64,000 nt of DNA from Trichobilharzia regenti (Eukaryota; Platyhelminthes; Trematoda; Strigeidida; Schistosomatidae), in assembly GCA_944472135.2 (NCBI GenBank), contig OX235268.1, positions 14,948,589 through 15,012,588 of the forward strand, written 5' to 3'. Positions 46,101 through 48,083 of the stretch are shown here, piece by piece (the stretch's first letter is position 1; each line of letters starts with the position of its first letter). Under the pieces are notes generated by a model. That model was not told the origin of the DNA, searched no databases, and saw only the letters and a program-made list of their open reading frames with translations. Made by a program: the position numbers and the translations under genes.

Positions 46101-47762
46101 AGTTTGGGTCGACCGAAAGGGTTCAAGGATACTGTTATTCCCTGAAGTTACAAAGACGAGGAAGATGCAGCTATCAGATGTTCATTAACCGAACATCTCT
46201 TCCATAATGGTCATCATTTTCTTTCTACAGGCAAAATATAACCTGTACAAATCATCACTTGTCTACCTTATCTGTATTGCTGAAGTTCTGACCATCGAAA
46301 TAGAAAAGCCAGATCTTGGCATATAGAGAAGTTTGTTCAAACCCTTCACTTTCCATGTTCTTAACTCGTCTATTTAAAAGTATGGTAATCTTCATTCATG
46401 CTTTGGCACTGCTTATTTTCCATTTTGTGTGTATTCAGTTTGTGTATCCCTGCCTTAGTAATGTCAAGTGTTATTTCTAATTTCACTTTGAATAATTTCT
46501 GATATTATCTCTCTTGTCAACTTTATTTATTGAATGTTTTATAATCTTTTGTAGTGTTGTGCGTCGGTGGCATGCTGATTGGCTTGACCGGTTGAAGGAT
46601 TTCATAGTGAGCTGATGATATCGTAGACCATTAAGCCACTGGTCCTGGATTCGAACCCATGTAATAGGGGAGTACTGCTGAAAACTGCCAAACTAGGATG
46701 GAAATAGCTGGCTGTCCAGTACTCCCAGCTGATTTTCCAGTGGTTCTCTAACTGATGTCATCATGAACATGATGAAATCCTTCAACCAATTACTTTTTGT
46801 CAGAAGTCACATTCTTATTGGGAAATATATATATATACTACTGCACAGTTTGATAATAAATCCGTTGAAAACGGAACCATCTTTGAATCACTTGTTTTGG
46901 CTTTCCATATTTCCTAACAAGAACTCTCCACGAATACTTCATGAATGTAATTTTGAGATACCAATAACAATAGCAATAAATTAATAATTTAAAGATCTTC
47001 ATGAGGAACGTAATCGTCTAATGATTTTCTTTGACCTCCGATCCTTAAGTTGGAGGATTTTTTGAGGAGCCTATTGGCGTTGGTGGGGGCCAGTTTAAGA
47101 GGAGTGTACAGAGCAGGACGAAATGGAGATGTGCTGTTAAAGACTTTTGTCCCACTCTAGCGCCTAGTGCATACGCAACGATACAAATAGGTGGGACGAA
47201 ACTTCAGTTCCAAAAAGTAAATACAGACAGGTGGTGAAAGAGTTCGATTATTGAATCTATCTTCATAGAATATACGCCTAACGCGTGCAATAAAATTAAC
47301 ACGAAACCAATATTAAAAGTACAGAAAATATTACTACCAATGAAAATCAAACGATAGGAAATAATGCAATCATATATGATCAAATTTCGGAAAGTTATAT
47401 ATGATTGCCTTGATCTGATTATGAGAAACATACTGTACTCAAGAAGACCAGTAAATGAAATTGGTATTTTTGTCTCCTGTGAGCTAAGTGAAGTTGTTTC
47501 GCTAAAACTTCTCAGTCCTCCGAGACAATATCCTTTCTCCTAACGTCAAAACATGTTTTCTTTATTAGGTATTCAATTGAAGTGGCAGTCAAACAGATGC
47601 TAACTACATGATTTTATAGATACATCAGATTTCAAGAGCGGGTTTTGTTGTGTTACTTTCTTTCATAACAGAAGAGTTTCTTAATTACATTTCTTTCTTT
47701 AATTTTCAGTGTGTGAAGTAAAGTGTACAGAATCAGTTGGTTATAAAAAAGATCAAAACTAG
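10..47762 (+). CDS. Collagen gene, 3' part (six exons, spliced)
   Basis: Six exons with consensus splice borders join in one frame. The first four give 23 uninterrupted Gly-X-Y triplets (6, 6, 7 and 4 per exon), rich in Pro at X and Y, the signature of a secreted triple-helical extracellular-matrix protein. The fifth exon opens with one more Gly and then leaves the repeat; the fifth and sixth encode a tail of about 36 residues with four cysteines in two C-x3-C pairs, ending in TAG at 47760-47762. The tail is far too short for a fibrillar collagen C-propeptide (about 230 residues) or a type IV NC1 domain. A minor or FACIT-like collagen is an inference: FACITs carry two closely spaced cysteines where the helix ends, though usually with different spacing. 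The 5' part lies outside the window. All introns are phase 1, so each exon begins with the last two bases of a codon, usually Gly. The introns carry most of the retroelements listed below. I cannot say which named chain this is. Confidence 0.88.
415..1195 (+). mobile_element. RTE-clade LINE, degraded 3' fragment
   Basis: Traces of the RTE reverse transcriptase and its C-terminal region run along the + strand: a segment like the W-T-N-K-K-T run before the catalytic box, a GAEKTE-like stretch, then near 880-1000 the text that in better copies encodes the W-E-Q-T-N and R-R-K-W-R-W-I-G-H segments. The FADD region itself is deleted near 452. Several stops and shifts are present, so it is dead. Confidence 0.6.
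1196..2856. other. Intron, no gene seen
   Basis: AT-rich intronic sequence. A GGGTTCGAATCTCCC box near 1768-1782 resembles a Pol III B box and hints at an old tRNA-derived SINE, but no matching A box or tail is convincing. Open frames here are short and lack recognisable motifs. Confidence 0.4.
2857..2886. repeat. (TA)n simple repeat
   Basis: An uninterrupted alternating TA tract of about 30 bp. Confidence 0.9.
3105..3560. repeat. Dispersed repeat, family C (minus part then plus part)
   Basis: The stretch at 3105-3355 matches the minus orientation of a repeat also seen at about 31.66-32.2 kb (shared words such as TTGGCACT and TTTAGTCTG). From 3360 the same family resumes in the opposite orientation, with a GGTTCGAGGG box that could be a Pol III B box and the word GAGTGCCAAC, which is the reverse complement of the earlier word. 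A comparable minus-then-plus layout occurs at 60.6-61.0 kb. Confidence 0.55.
3640..3975 (-). mobile_element. Penelope-like element, GIY-YIG end (family III)
   Basis: The minus strand encodes an 89-residue open stretch containing [19 protein letters not shown] and K-Y-I-G-Q-S-S-R. This is the usual PLE order: a linker with KPTN and KD, then a C-x-C pair, then the Y-I-G-x-T-x-R of the GIY-YIG endonuclease. The downstream catalytic part is broken. A relative lies at 11.8-12.3 kb on the same strand. Confidence 0.72.
4000..5795. other. Intron, no gene seen
   Basis: AT-rich with runs of ATT/ATC and AAC trinucleotides (for example 5120-5165 and 5255-5282). No coding signature or familiar element was recognised. 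Confidence 0.4.
5836..6912 (+). mobile_element. RTE-clade LINE 3' fragment carrying a microsatellite
   Basis: Before the ACCT tract the text matches the RTE region that encodes the E-K-T-E-V-M stretch and the glutamine/CAA-rich segment. After the tract it continues with the G-S-I-V-S-T, IRIFN, and R-R-K-W-R-W-like parts, ending near GCCCTACATTCCTCTAG with an AATAATAATT tail at about 6904. Many frameshifts and stops are present. The copy resembles those at 8515-9462, 22250-22905 and 55780-56790. Confidence 0.8.
5972..6253. repeat. (ACCT)n/(GCCT)n microsatellite, about 282 bp
   Basis: An almost pure tetranucleotide tract with a few GCCT variants near the start and middle, and CTAC/GTAC variants near its right end. 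It occupies exactly the spot where other RTE copies read TTCACCTACCTGGGAAGC. Confidence 0.95.
7325..7515 (+). mobile_element. tRNA-derived SINE (tail type X)
   Basis: It begins with GTGCGTCGGTGGCACA, a tRNA-like 5' half with an A box, followed by a GACCATGCACATGGTC self-complementary arm and a B-box-like GGTTCAATCCC. The 3' part (CTGATATCTATGGTCGGCCTG and onward) closely matches the copy at 42447-42635. It ends in an A-rich tail near 7500-7515. Confidence 0.75.
7516..8455 (+). mobile_element. Penelope-like element, C-terminal fragment with 3' end (family IV)
   Basis: Broken + frames give [11 protein letters not shown], then near 7715 F-T-C-F-C-G-A (the Cys-rich lead into GIY-YIG), then [10 protein letters not shown], and finally an LRIAES...[13 protein letters not shown] end near 7960-8025, the usual PLE carboxyl tail. 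The 3' end near 8400-8445 (GTACAGCCTAGTTGATGACTT followed by AAAATTTTCTTC) is shared with the minus copy at 43.2 kb. Multiple stops are present. Confidence 0.72.
8515..9462 (+). mobile_element. RTE-clade LINE, 5'-truncated copy
   Basis: The copy starts at the reverse transcriptase motif that normally reads [10 protein letters not shown], here with a TGA in place of the Arg codon near 8529. A 170-residue open frame (8553-9065) covers I-D-W-I-M-R, the intact catalytic box F-A-D-D (8658-8669), a CAA-rich glutamine run, and [13 protein letters not shown]. One extra base near 9040 breaks the frame before the G-S-E-T-W segment. The rest ([11 protein letters not shown]) continues in another frame to about 9440, followed by AATAATAATAAT. 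It abuts a PLE 3' end on the left. Confidence 0.85.
8553..9065 (+). pseudogene. RTE reverse transcriptase fragment (170 aa open)
   Basis: This is the longest open piece of the 8515-9462 copy. It carries the palm end with an undamaged FADD and the following thumb-like region, but has no upstream fingers domain and is cut off by a frameshift, so it is a relic rather than a working enzyme. Confidence 0.8.
9535..9556. repeat. (TA)n simple repeat
   Basis: Alternating TA of about 22 bp just 3' of the RTE copy. Confidence 0.85.
9775..10135 (+). mobile_element. Hammerhead/tRNA-type SINE, family A
   Basis: It contains the family A order: CTCTAACCGATTTCAGCTT...GATGAAATC..., then TGTGTCGTGAATTGATAGAAG, then CTCGCTAGCC with GGGGTTCGAACC (B box) near 10026-10040, then the hammerhead-like block AAGAGTCCCAAACTAGG..GACGAAACAGCTG at about 10062-10092. 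The catalytic core of this copy is mutated. It covers more than half of one unit plus the start of the next. Confidence 0.75.
10350..11280. other. Intron, nothing recognised
   Basis: AT-rich sequence with no open frame or repeat family that I recognise. Confidence 0.4.
11283..11572 (-). mobile_element. RTE-clade LINE, 3' end fragment
   Basis: Reading the minus strand, the C-terminal RTE segment is visible: the region encoding the R-R-K-W-like basic helix, the W-N-P and R-R-x-W-R-R-like parts, and the EAV-LC-S-like end. It terminates at 11283 in an ATTATTATT (AAT on the minus strand) tail. Confidence 0.72.
11600..11720 (+). repeat. Copy of the 29.9/30.3 kb inverted-repeat arm
   Basis: The order CCATTATGG..., TTTTGATAATG, ACATTAATATTTACAG, GTTCATAATCATATCAAG, ACTCACAAAAC matches, with many changes, the arm at 29911-30045. 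It lies immediately 5' of the minus-strand PLE fragment at 11.8 kb. Confidence 0.5.
11795..12280 (-). mobile_element. Penelope-like element, linker and GIY-YIG remnant (family III)
   Basis: The minus strand gives [28 protein letters not shown] and V-G-L, the same framework as the 3640-3975 copy. The adjoining 88-residue open stretch (11792-12058) is probably the end of the same relic rather than a separate gene. Stops interrupt the rest. Confidence 0.6.
12640..12940. mobile_element. Degraded SM-alpha-like SINE pieces
   Basis: At about 12755-12795 the text resembles the reverse complement of the SM-alpha hammerhead (TGCATTTTGTCC...CTGACTGG). At 12840-12925 + orientation words appear (CATCATCACTCA, AATACGCATCCTG, AATCCACCAAATTAAT), with the stem II region deleted. 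Two rearranged copies or one scrambled copy are possible. Confidence 0.4.
13190..14015 (+). mobile_element. Penelope-like element, reverse transcriptase to GIY-YIG (family V)
   Basis: The + frames show [13 protein letters not shown], then Y-Y-V-D-D (YVDD at 13288-13299), the L-R-V-F-D-V and [10 protein letters not shown] stretch typical of the PLE segment after the palm, and near 13815 [24 protein letters not shown]. Stops and frameshifts are frequent. This is an older family than the 19.3-kb copy. Confidence 0.72.
14375..14665 (-). mobile_element. SM-alpha SINE, degraded copy
   Basis: Aligned by eye with the good copy at 30906-31266: GTGGAACCCACTACATGCGATT, CTATTTGAGACTAATCG (damaged hammerhead), CACTACCCCCGTCGTTTCAAA (B box region) and CAAAGTGTTCGGCC follow in the same order. 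The hammerhead core is destroyed. Confidence 0.6.
14666..15650. other. Intron, nothing recognised
   Basis: AT-rich sequence with a short TA tract near 15336-15348. No coding motif or repeat family was recognised. Confidence 0.4.
15785..16050 (-). mobile_element. Hammerhead/tRNA-type SINE, family A (partial)
   Basis: Minus orientation: GATTCGAAACTAGGACCTTCTGG (B box), CTAGCGAACTCGTAGACC, ACTGGGACCCGATCCAATGG, GACACAGCGTGAATACTAG and CACGACTTTCCGCTAGAACCC appear in the order found in the 17.8-kb copy. The hammerhead part is missing. Confidence 0.72.
16050..16290 (+). mobile_element. Hammerhead/tRNA-type SINE, family A (partial, inverted to its neighbour)
   Basis: Plus orientation: GGCCATTGAATCCGGTCCTAATGG, a B box AGTTTGAACCCC, then TATGAAGAGTCCCGAATTAGGAC..., GTCCAGTACTCTC and GATGAAATCCTGTCACC. 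It sits back to back with the minus copy on its left. Confidence 0.7.
16615..17760 (-). mobile_element. CR1/Jockey-like LINE reverse transcriptase remnant
   Basis: The minus strand encodes F-L-D-F-T-S-T-F near 17540, [11 protein letters not shown] at about 17440, [21 protein letters not shown] (motif B region), a damaged catalytic box that normally reads Y-A-D-D-L-T-V, and [12 protein letters not shown] text. These motifs match the CR1/Jockey group of non-LTR elements and differ from the RTE copies elsewhere in the window. Stops and frameshifts make it dead. In schistosomes SR1/Perere-like elements would be candidates (from memory). Confidence 0.72.
17805..18255 (-). mobile_element. Hammerhead/tRNA-type SINE, family A, more than one unit
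   Basis: The sequence TGGTTTGTAGGGATCTGG at 17811 recurs as TGGTTCGTAGGGATTTGA at 18219, giving a head-to-tail period of about 408 bp. Between them on the minus strand are a hammerhead block near 17900-17950 (core close to CTAATGA, GTC..GAC stem, GAAA, GGCTGTC, CAGTAC), a B box GGTTCGAAC near 17952, and the CTCGCTAGCC and GGGACCCGATCC words. Confidence 0.78.
18260..19200. other. Intron, no gene seen
   Basis: Mostly unrecognised AT-rich sequence. A segment near 18690-18790 shows scattered similarity in style to repeats near 2160-2230 and 15660-15720, but I could not define a family. Confidence 0.35.
19260..21215 (+). mobile_element. Penelope-like element, best copy (RT plus GIY-YIG remnant, family I)
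   Basis: In order along the + strand: an N-terminal coiled segment, [14 protein letters not shown] (19534-19574), motif [13 protein letters not shown] (about 19728-19763), the M-G-S-P motif B region (19920), catalytic Y-I-D-D (20023-20034), F-L-N-V-L-L-T-R-K, the YTHFHS...PIKYKRNL block, then a frame-shifted GIY-YIG region ([14 protein letters not shown] near 20610-20655), EHLVRTGH, and the [17 protein letters not shown] tail. In-frame stops at 19578, near 19793 and in motif B show it is inactive. It is distinct from LINEs and LTR elements because PLEs combine a telomerase-like RT with GIY-YIG. Confidence 0.88.
20110..20571 (+). pseudogene. PLE RT C-terminal segment (153 aa open)
   Basis: This open stretch of the 19.26-kb PLE lies after the catalytic box. 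It contains [11 protein letters not shown], the [16 protein letters not shown] block, and [13 protein letters not shown], which leads into the endonuclease. It stops before GIY-YIG because of a shift at about 20570. Confidence 0.8.
21215..21590. other. Intron, nothing recognised
   Basis: AT-rich spacer between a + PLE and a minus PLE fragment; no motif seen. Confidence 0.4.
21595..21985 (-). mobile_element. Penelope-like element, extreme C-terminal fragment
   Basis: The minus strand gives [19 protein letters not shown], which matches the PLE 'S-I-A-x-H-L-x-x-x-x-H-x-I-D' segment downstream of GIY-YIG, followed by F-T-I-I-S. No catalytic residues remain. Confidence 0.55.
21985..22205 (-). mobile_element. 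RTE-clade LINE, internal fragment
   Basis: Minus-strand similarity to the near-full-length copy between about 37400 and 37560 (TCGCATTCAAAACTTCTGCC...CCATCGTCGG and AAGGTCATTTGAAGTGACAG). Only about 200 bp is recognisable. Confidence 0.5.
22250..22905 (+). mobile_element. RTE-clade LINE, 3' fragment
   Basis: It starts at the [11 protein letters not shown] codons (TTTACGTACCTGGGAAGC), runs through [20 protein letters not shown] (22410-22450) and the K-W-R-C basic segment, and ends with TTTGTTCCTCTAGG and a GATAATAATA tail near 22895. Several shifts are present. Confidence 0.78.
23080..23665 (-). mobile_element. RTE-clade LINE, rearranged internal fragment
   Basis: Minus-strand pieces of RTE coding text are joined with deletions: the C-terminal R-R-x-W-R-K part (23090-23170), IRIFN-like text, then near 23400-23520 the I-D...G-V-R-Q motif B region and the Q-L-Y-D-S-A-T-C-Q segment. 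Confidence 0.6.
23724..23777 (+). CDS. Collagen exon b (54 bp, six triplets)
   Basis: Preceded by a strong T/C-rich tract and CAG, followed by GTATGT. Reads [18 protein letters not shown] with split Gly codons at both ends. Confidence 0.95.
23778..24720. other. Collagen intron start, nothing recognised
   Basis: AT-rich intron sequence without a recognised element. Confidence 0.4.
24735..25545 (+). mobile_element. RTE-clade LINE, degraded 3' part
   Basis: Starts near W-I-M-R-like text (GGATTATATGGATGACTGG). The [10 protein letters not shown] stretch precedes a damaged catalytic box with no 4-base insertion. [33 protein letters not shown] and the ARxRRM-like C-terminal text follow, ending in AATAACATAAAA. 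Confidence 0.72.
25550..25870. other. Intron, nothing recognised
   Basis: Intron end before exon c; T-rich but without a recognised repeat. Confidence 0.4.
25871..25933 (+). CDS. Collagen exon c (63 bp, seven triplets)
   Basis: Preceded by TTTGAAG and followed by GTAAGT. Reads [21 protein letters not shown] in the common phase. The 63-bp size equals 7 x 9 bp. Confidence 0.92.
26290..26445 (-). mobile_element. Hammerhead/tRNA-type SINE, family A (partial)
   Basis: Minus orientation words CACCCAATGAGCTTTGAACC (B box) and CTGCTGGGACCCAGTTCAATGG are shared with the other family A copies; the hammerhead is absent. Confidence 0.6.
26460..28035 (+). mobile_element. Penelope-like element, RT and C-terminal remnant (family I)
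   Basis: Same family as the 19.26-kb copy: T-A-W-P-T-like [11 protein letters not shown], an internal deletion to I-P-E-E-I-L-K-E-L, then [18 protein letters not shown], catalytic Y-M-D-D (26739-26750), and after about 26870 a broken C-terminal part with [13 protein letters not shown] text near 27275-27305. A 3' end (GATGATGCTGATGAAGGG...ATTCTTTGTTC) resembles 21140-21185. A foreign insert near 26920-26990 resembles the 29.9-kb inverted-repeat arm. Confidence 0.82.
26562..26846 (+). pseudogene. PLE RT palm fragment (94 aa open)
   Basis: This open piece of the 26.46-kb PLE holds the motif B neighbourhood (S-S-Q-D-P, altered from the usual M-G-S-P-x-G-P) and an intact Y-M-D-D-S-F-I-L. The upstream motif A is deleted, so it cannot be functional. 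Confidence 0.75.
28268..29910 (-). mobile_element. Penelope-like element with GIY-YIG and 3' UTR (family II)
   Basis: Minus order: [11 protein letters not shown] (29655-29700), [17 protein letters not shown] block, [19 protein letters not shown], then [19 protein letters not shown] (29160-29215) and [13 protein letters not shown] (GIY-YIG), ending with LVDSENS and a C-terminal [10 protein letters not shown] segment. About 550 bp of 3' UTR follows to 28268. The 3' part is nearly identical to 49465-50400. Frame breaks occur between the open stretches. Confidence 0.85.
29031..29261 (-). pseudogene. PLE GIY-YIG endonuclease segment (76 aa open)
   Basis: Holds the Cys pair upstream of [17 protein letters not shown], the core of the GIY-YIG fold with the conserved Arg after Y-I-G. 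It is one of the best preserved endonuclease pieces in the window, but is isolated from its RT by frameshifts. Confidence 0.78.
29911..30345. repeat. Inverted repeat, arms about 120 bp
   Basis: Arm 29911-30045 (GCATTATGGATAGGATTTTA, ACAGTGTTGTACAGTAATAT, AGCACAAACTATTGGTCATA) is mirrored by 30210-30345 with few changes; about 165 bp lies between. It could be a foldback/MITE-like element or inverted PLE pseudo-LTRs; one arm also occurs at 11600-11720 and partly at 26920-26990. Confidence 0.8.
30400..30735 (-). mobile_element. Penelope-like element, C-terminal scrap
   Basis: The minus strand encodes [17 protein letters not shown] and a [19 protein letters not shown] end, the typical PLE carboxyl tail. 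No endonuclease residues remain. Confidence 0.75.
30926..30987 (-). ncRNA. Hammerhead ribozyme (type I, SM-alpha)
   Basis: Read on the minus strand: stem I ATCCAG pairs with CTGGAT; core CTGACGA fits CUGANGA; stem II GTCC/GGAC with loop CAATTA; GAAA follows; a very short stem III is closed by a U-A pair; cleavage triplet ATC places the cut between the bases complementary to 30941 and 30940. All conserved core positions are present, so it is predicted to be active. The usual C-G closing pair of stem III is replaced by U-A. Confidence 0.85.
31130..31251. repeat. 44-bp inverted repeat within SM-alpha
   Basis: Left arm 31130-31173 (GATTTTCCCGTCGATTGATT...) and right arm 31208-31251 are reverse complements with a single mismatch, separated by about 34 bases. 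It lies at the 5' end of the SINE. Confidence 0.9.
31640..32240 (-). repeat. Dispersed repeat, family C (two adjacent partial copies)
   Basis: The block at about 31655-31950 (AGGAAGCCTTGGACCTAGG, GTGCTAGTTGGCACTCACC, a reversed B box near 31746-31758, GACACTAGTAACTAGTGTGA) is followed at 31985-32170 by a second shorter copy (AGGAAGCCATAGACCTAG, GTGCTAGTTGGCGCTCACC, TTACTAGTTACTAGTGTCC). Confidence 0.65.
32245..33680. other. Intron, nothing recognised
   Basis: Very AT-rich. Short TA tract near 32867-32882 and a (TTCC)n patch near 33012-33032. No coding motif. Confidence 0.4.
33685..33910 (+). mobile_element. Penelope-like element, GIY-YIG-region scrap (family I)
   Basis: TTGTGATTCCTCAACCAAAAG...GCTAGCCACCTCC aligns with 20565-20610 of the best PLE copy; the endonuclease core is not readable. 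Confidence 0.55.
33950..35215 (+). mobile_element. RTE-clade LINE, RT to 3' end, degraded
   Basis: Begins with [11 protein letters not shown] and Q-A-G-F-K-E-G-E-S, then motif A ([10 protein letters not shown], about 34105-34135), motif B T-G-V-R-like text near 34258, a catalytic box disrupted by the 4-base insertion (34394-34414), YLGSIV-like and IRIFN text, a KWR-like basic part, and EAI-C-S-T near 35175, ending in AATAATAATAAA (35208). It carries an additional deletion inside motif A, where the codons after F-E-K-A-F are changed. Confidence 0.8.
35345..35670 (+). mobile_element. RTE-clade LINE, 3' end scrap
   Basis: Pieces of the C-terminal region end with GAAGCCTTATGTTCCACTC and an AAATAACAACAATAA tail. 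It lies just downstream of the 33.95-35.2 kb copy in the same orientation. Confidence 0.55.
35904..36689 (-). pseudogene. RTE C-terminal domain (261 aa open)
   Basis: After about 30 residues in the wrong frame, the true frame resumes at [10 protein letters not shown]. It contains [57 protein letters not shown] and ends A-L-C-S-T-R-N-P. This is the thumb/connector and basic tail typical of flatworm and arthropod RTE proteins. The start methionine shown by the open frame is not the native one. Confidence 0.85.
36693..38222 (-). pseudogene. RTE reverse transcriptase (509 aa open)
   Basis: Contains the linker, then [36 protein letters not shown], motif [16 protein letters not shown], and motif [12 protein letters not shown]. 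The catalytic motif C should read D-F-A-D-D but reads D-F-A-R-G followed by TGA (36693-36695), because four extra bases lie between the Phe-Ala codons and the GATGAT. Without the paired Asp the enzyme cannot work as written. Confidence 0.9.
38099..38810 (-). pseudogene. RTE AP-like endonuclease
   Basis: Within a 303-residue open frame that runs to 39010, the element proper starts near the L-L-G-T-M-Y-E-T-G segment (residue 69). Conserved endonuclease residues are present: E98 in I-C-E-S-R-W, Y171 in Q-C-Y-A-P-T, D207 and N209 in G-D-M-N-A-K, D276 in N-Q-I-D-F-I, and the final S-D-H (301-303). The usual W-N-V-R-T between G-T and M-x-E-T-G is absent, removing the catalytic Asn of the first motif. 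Residues 1-45 or so look like flanking sequence. Confidence 0.82.
38900..39721. other. Intron, possible 5' flank of the RTE copy
   Basis: No element recognised with confidence. A 65-codon open frame at 39345-39542 has no motif that I recognise. The polypyrimidine tract for the next exon ends the interval. Confidence 0.4.
39722..39757 (+). CDS. Collagen exon d (36 bp, four triplets)
   Basis: Preceded by TTTTCGTTTCTTATCAG and followed by GTAAGT. Reads [12 protein letters not shown] in the common phase. The 36-bp size equals 4 x 9 bp. Confidence 0.93.
39760..40975. other. Intron, nothing recognised
   Basis: AT-rich intron sequence without recognised repeats or coding motifs. Confidence 0.4.
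40985..41125 (-). mobile_element. Hammerhead/tRNA-type SINE, family A (partial)
   Basis: Minus orientation: TTTATCATGAGTTGATATCA, AGTCTAGTTTAGGACTGTTC (hammerhead remnant), CACCAGGGTTCGAACTC (B box) and CTACAAGGCGAG. Confidence 0.7.
41125..41465 (+). mobile_element. Hammerhead/tRNA-type SINE, family A
   Basis: Plus orientation: GGCAGTTAACCTTGGGCTC, CGCTATGTCATGAATTGGC, CTCACTAGCC, GGGTTCGAAC (B box), then the hammerhead block near 41372-41418 (GTACTGATGAAGAGTCCC...GGTGAAACAGCTGCCCAGTG). It is inverted relative to the partial copy on its left. Confidence 0.78.
41850..42325 (+). mobile_element. RTE-clade LINE, 3' fragment
   Basis: Starts at [12 protein letters not shown], continues with a damaged basic region (about 42050-42080) and DIARQACH, and ends at CCCACTTAGGACCCTAGAG with an AATAAAAATAATA tail. 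A short AT-rich expansion occurs near 41996-42028. Confidence 0.7.
42447..42522 (+). promoter_or_regulatory. tRNA-like head with Pol III A and B boxes
   Basis: Seven-base acceptor-like ends pair perfectly (GTGCGTC and GACGCAC), giving 76 nt, the length of a tRNA. TGGCACAGTGGTTAGG fits an A box and GGGTTCGAGCCC a B box. The middle holds the palindromic GACCATGCACATGGTC instead of a normal anticodon arm, so it is a tRNA-derived promoter, not a working tRNA gene. Confidence 0.75.
42447..42635 (+). mobile_element. tRNA-derived SINE, best copy (tail type X)
   Basis: The 76-nt head is followed by CTGATATCTATGGTCGGCC, GGGCTACCGATATCC and CAAGCTGTAAT, then an A-rich end. The same tail is found at 7400-7515, whereas the copy at 48084 has the same head with a different tail. 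Confidence 0.82.
42697..42762 (+). CDS. Collagen exon e (66 bp), first C-x3-C module
   Basis: Preceded by TTTTTGCGATATTTTAG and followed by GTTAGT. In the common phase it reads G-K-S then A-C-N-L-M-C and ends Y-A-K-G-Q-P. The open frame, splice borders and matching phase support it; the lack of Gly-X-Y makes it the start of the non-collagenous tail. Confidence 0.78.
42809..42898. repeat. (TA)n tract, about 90 bp
   Basis: Alternating TA with two TTTA-type interruptions near 42866 and 42888; it runs straight into the palindrome on its right. Confidence 0.92.
42899..43079. repeat. Perfect 181-bp palindrome
   Basis: Two 90-bp arms are exact reverse complements around the single base at 42989. 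Within each arm GTCACC and GGTGA-type words could form a small internal hairpin. A second TA tract follows at 43110-43136. Confidence 0.97.
43110..43136. repeat. (TA)n simple repeat
   Basis: Alternating TA about 30 bp to the right of the palindrome. Confidence 0.88.
43195..44130 (-). mobile_element. Penelope-like element, GIY-YIG end with 3' end (family IV)
   Basis: The minus strand encodes [44 protein letters not shown] (43900-44010) and T-E-H-L-V, a readable GIY-YIG domain with Y-I-D in place of Y-I-G. The 3' end near 43200-43265 mirrors the + copy ending at 8445. Confidence 0.8.
44130..44375 (-). mobile_element. Hammerhead/tRNA-type SINE, family A (partial)
   Basis: Minus orientation: GTTTGTAGGGATTCGATTTG, CTGTCTTGTCCTAGTTAAGT (hammerhead remnant), GTGCGAACCCAGAACCTTCC (B box) and ACCGGGATCTGACTCC. 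It abuts and may have truncated the PLE on its left. Confidence 0.68.
44380..45955. other. Intron, no recognised gene
   Basis: AT-rich sequence up to about 44860, then more balanced sequence. A 95-codon open frame at 45275-45562 shows no recognisable domain. Part of 45200-45700 may be an unidentified repeat. Confidence 0.35.
45955..46380 (+). mobile_element. Penelope-like element, C-terminal remnant
   Basis: Broken + frames give a [13 protein letters not shown] version of the GIY-YIG region, an [14 protein letters not shown] segment and [12 protein letters not shown] before a stop, matching the PLE carboxyl end. Confidence 0.5.
46560..46800 (+). mobile_element. Hammerhead/tRNA-type SINE, family A, with a foreign head
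   Basis: Starts with GTGCGTCGGTGGCATG, the first bases of the tRNA-headed SINE, then switches to family A text: TAGACCATTAAGCCACTGG, CTGGATTCGAACCC (B box), then GTACTGCTGAAAACTGCC...CTGGCTGTCCAGTACTCCC (hammerhead block, 46679-46735) and GATTTTCCAGTGGTTCTCTA. Confidence 0.72.
47065..47190 (+). mobile_element. RTE-clade LINE, extreme 3' scrap
   Basis: Text corresponding to the last part of the C-terminal region (GAAATGGAGATGTGCTGTTAAAG, compare 1133-1160 of the copy near the left edge) and a broken 3' end. Confidence 0.45.
47710..47762 (+). CDS. Collagen last exon, second C-x3-C module and stop
   Basis: Preceded by TTTAATTTTCAG. With the G from the previous exon it opens V-C-E-V-K-C, continues to Y-K-K-D-Q-N and stops at TAG. 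It resembles the preceding exon: C-x3-C, then Tyr-x-Lys-x-Gln six or seven residues later. No canonical AATAAA lies just downstream; a weak AGTAAA is at 47819-47824 and an AATAAA at 48242 lies inside a SINE. Confidence 0.72.
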
Positions 47763-47864
47763 AAGATTCATTTATTGGTGATTAATAACAGTGAGTATTA
47801 ATAACACGTATTAATTATAGTAAAACAAAGTCACGTTATTGTGTTGGTTCGCATGGATTTTATT

Positions 47865-48075
47865 TGATTCATTACAGGATTTCATCATGAGCTTACATGA
47901 AAGTACTGGACAGCTGTTTCGTCCAGGACTCCTTATCAGTACGCACCCACCAGGGTTTGAATCCCTAACCTTCTTGTCAAAAGGCGACCTAGATACCAAT
48001 AGGTCACTGGGCCACTGTCCGAAGGCCCATGGATTCCATTTTCTGCCAAAAAACGACATATGGCAACTACCTGAC
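47865..48075 (-). mobile_element. Hammerhead/tRNA-type SINE, family A (partial)
   Basis: Minus orientation: GGATTTCATCATGAGCTTAC, GGACAGCTGTTTCGTCCAGGACTCC (hammerhead block), CACCAGGGTTTGAATCCC (B box) and GGTCACTGGGCCACTGTCC. Confidence 0.75.
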
Positions 48076-48083
48076 AGTGTCAT

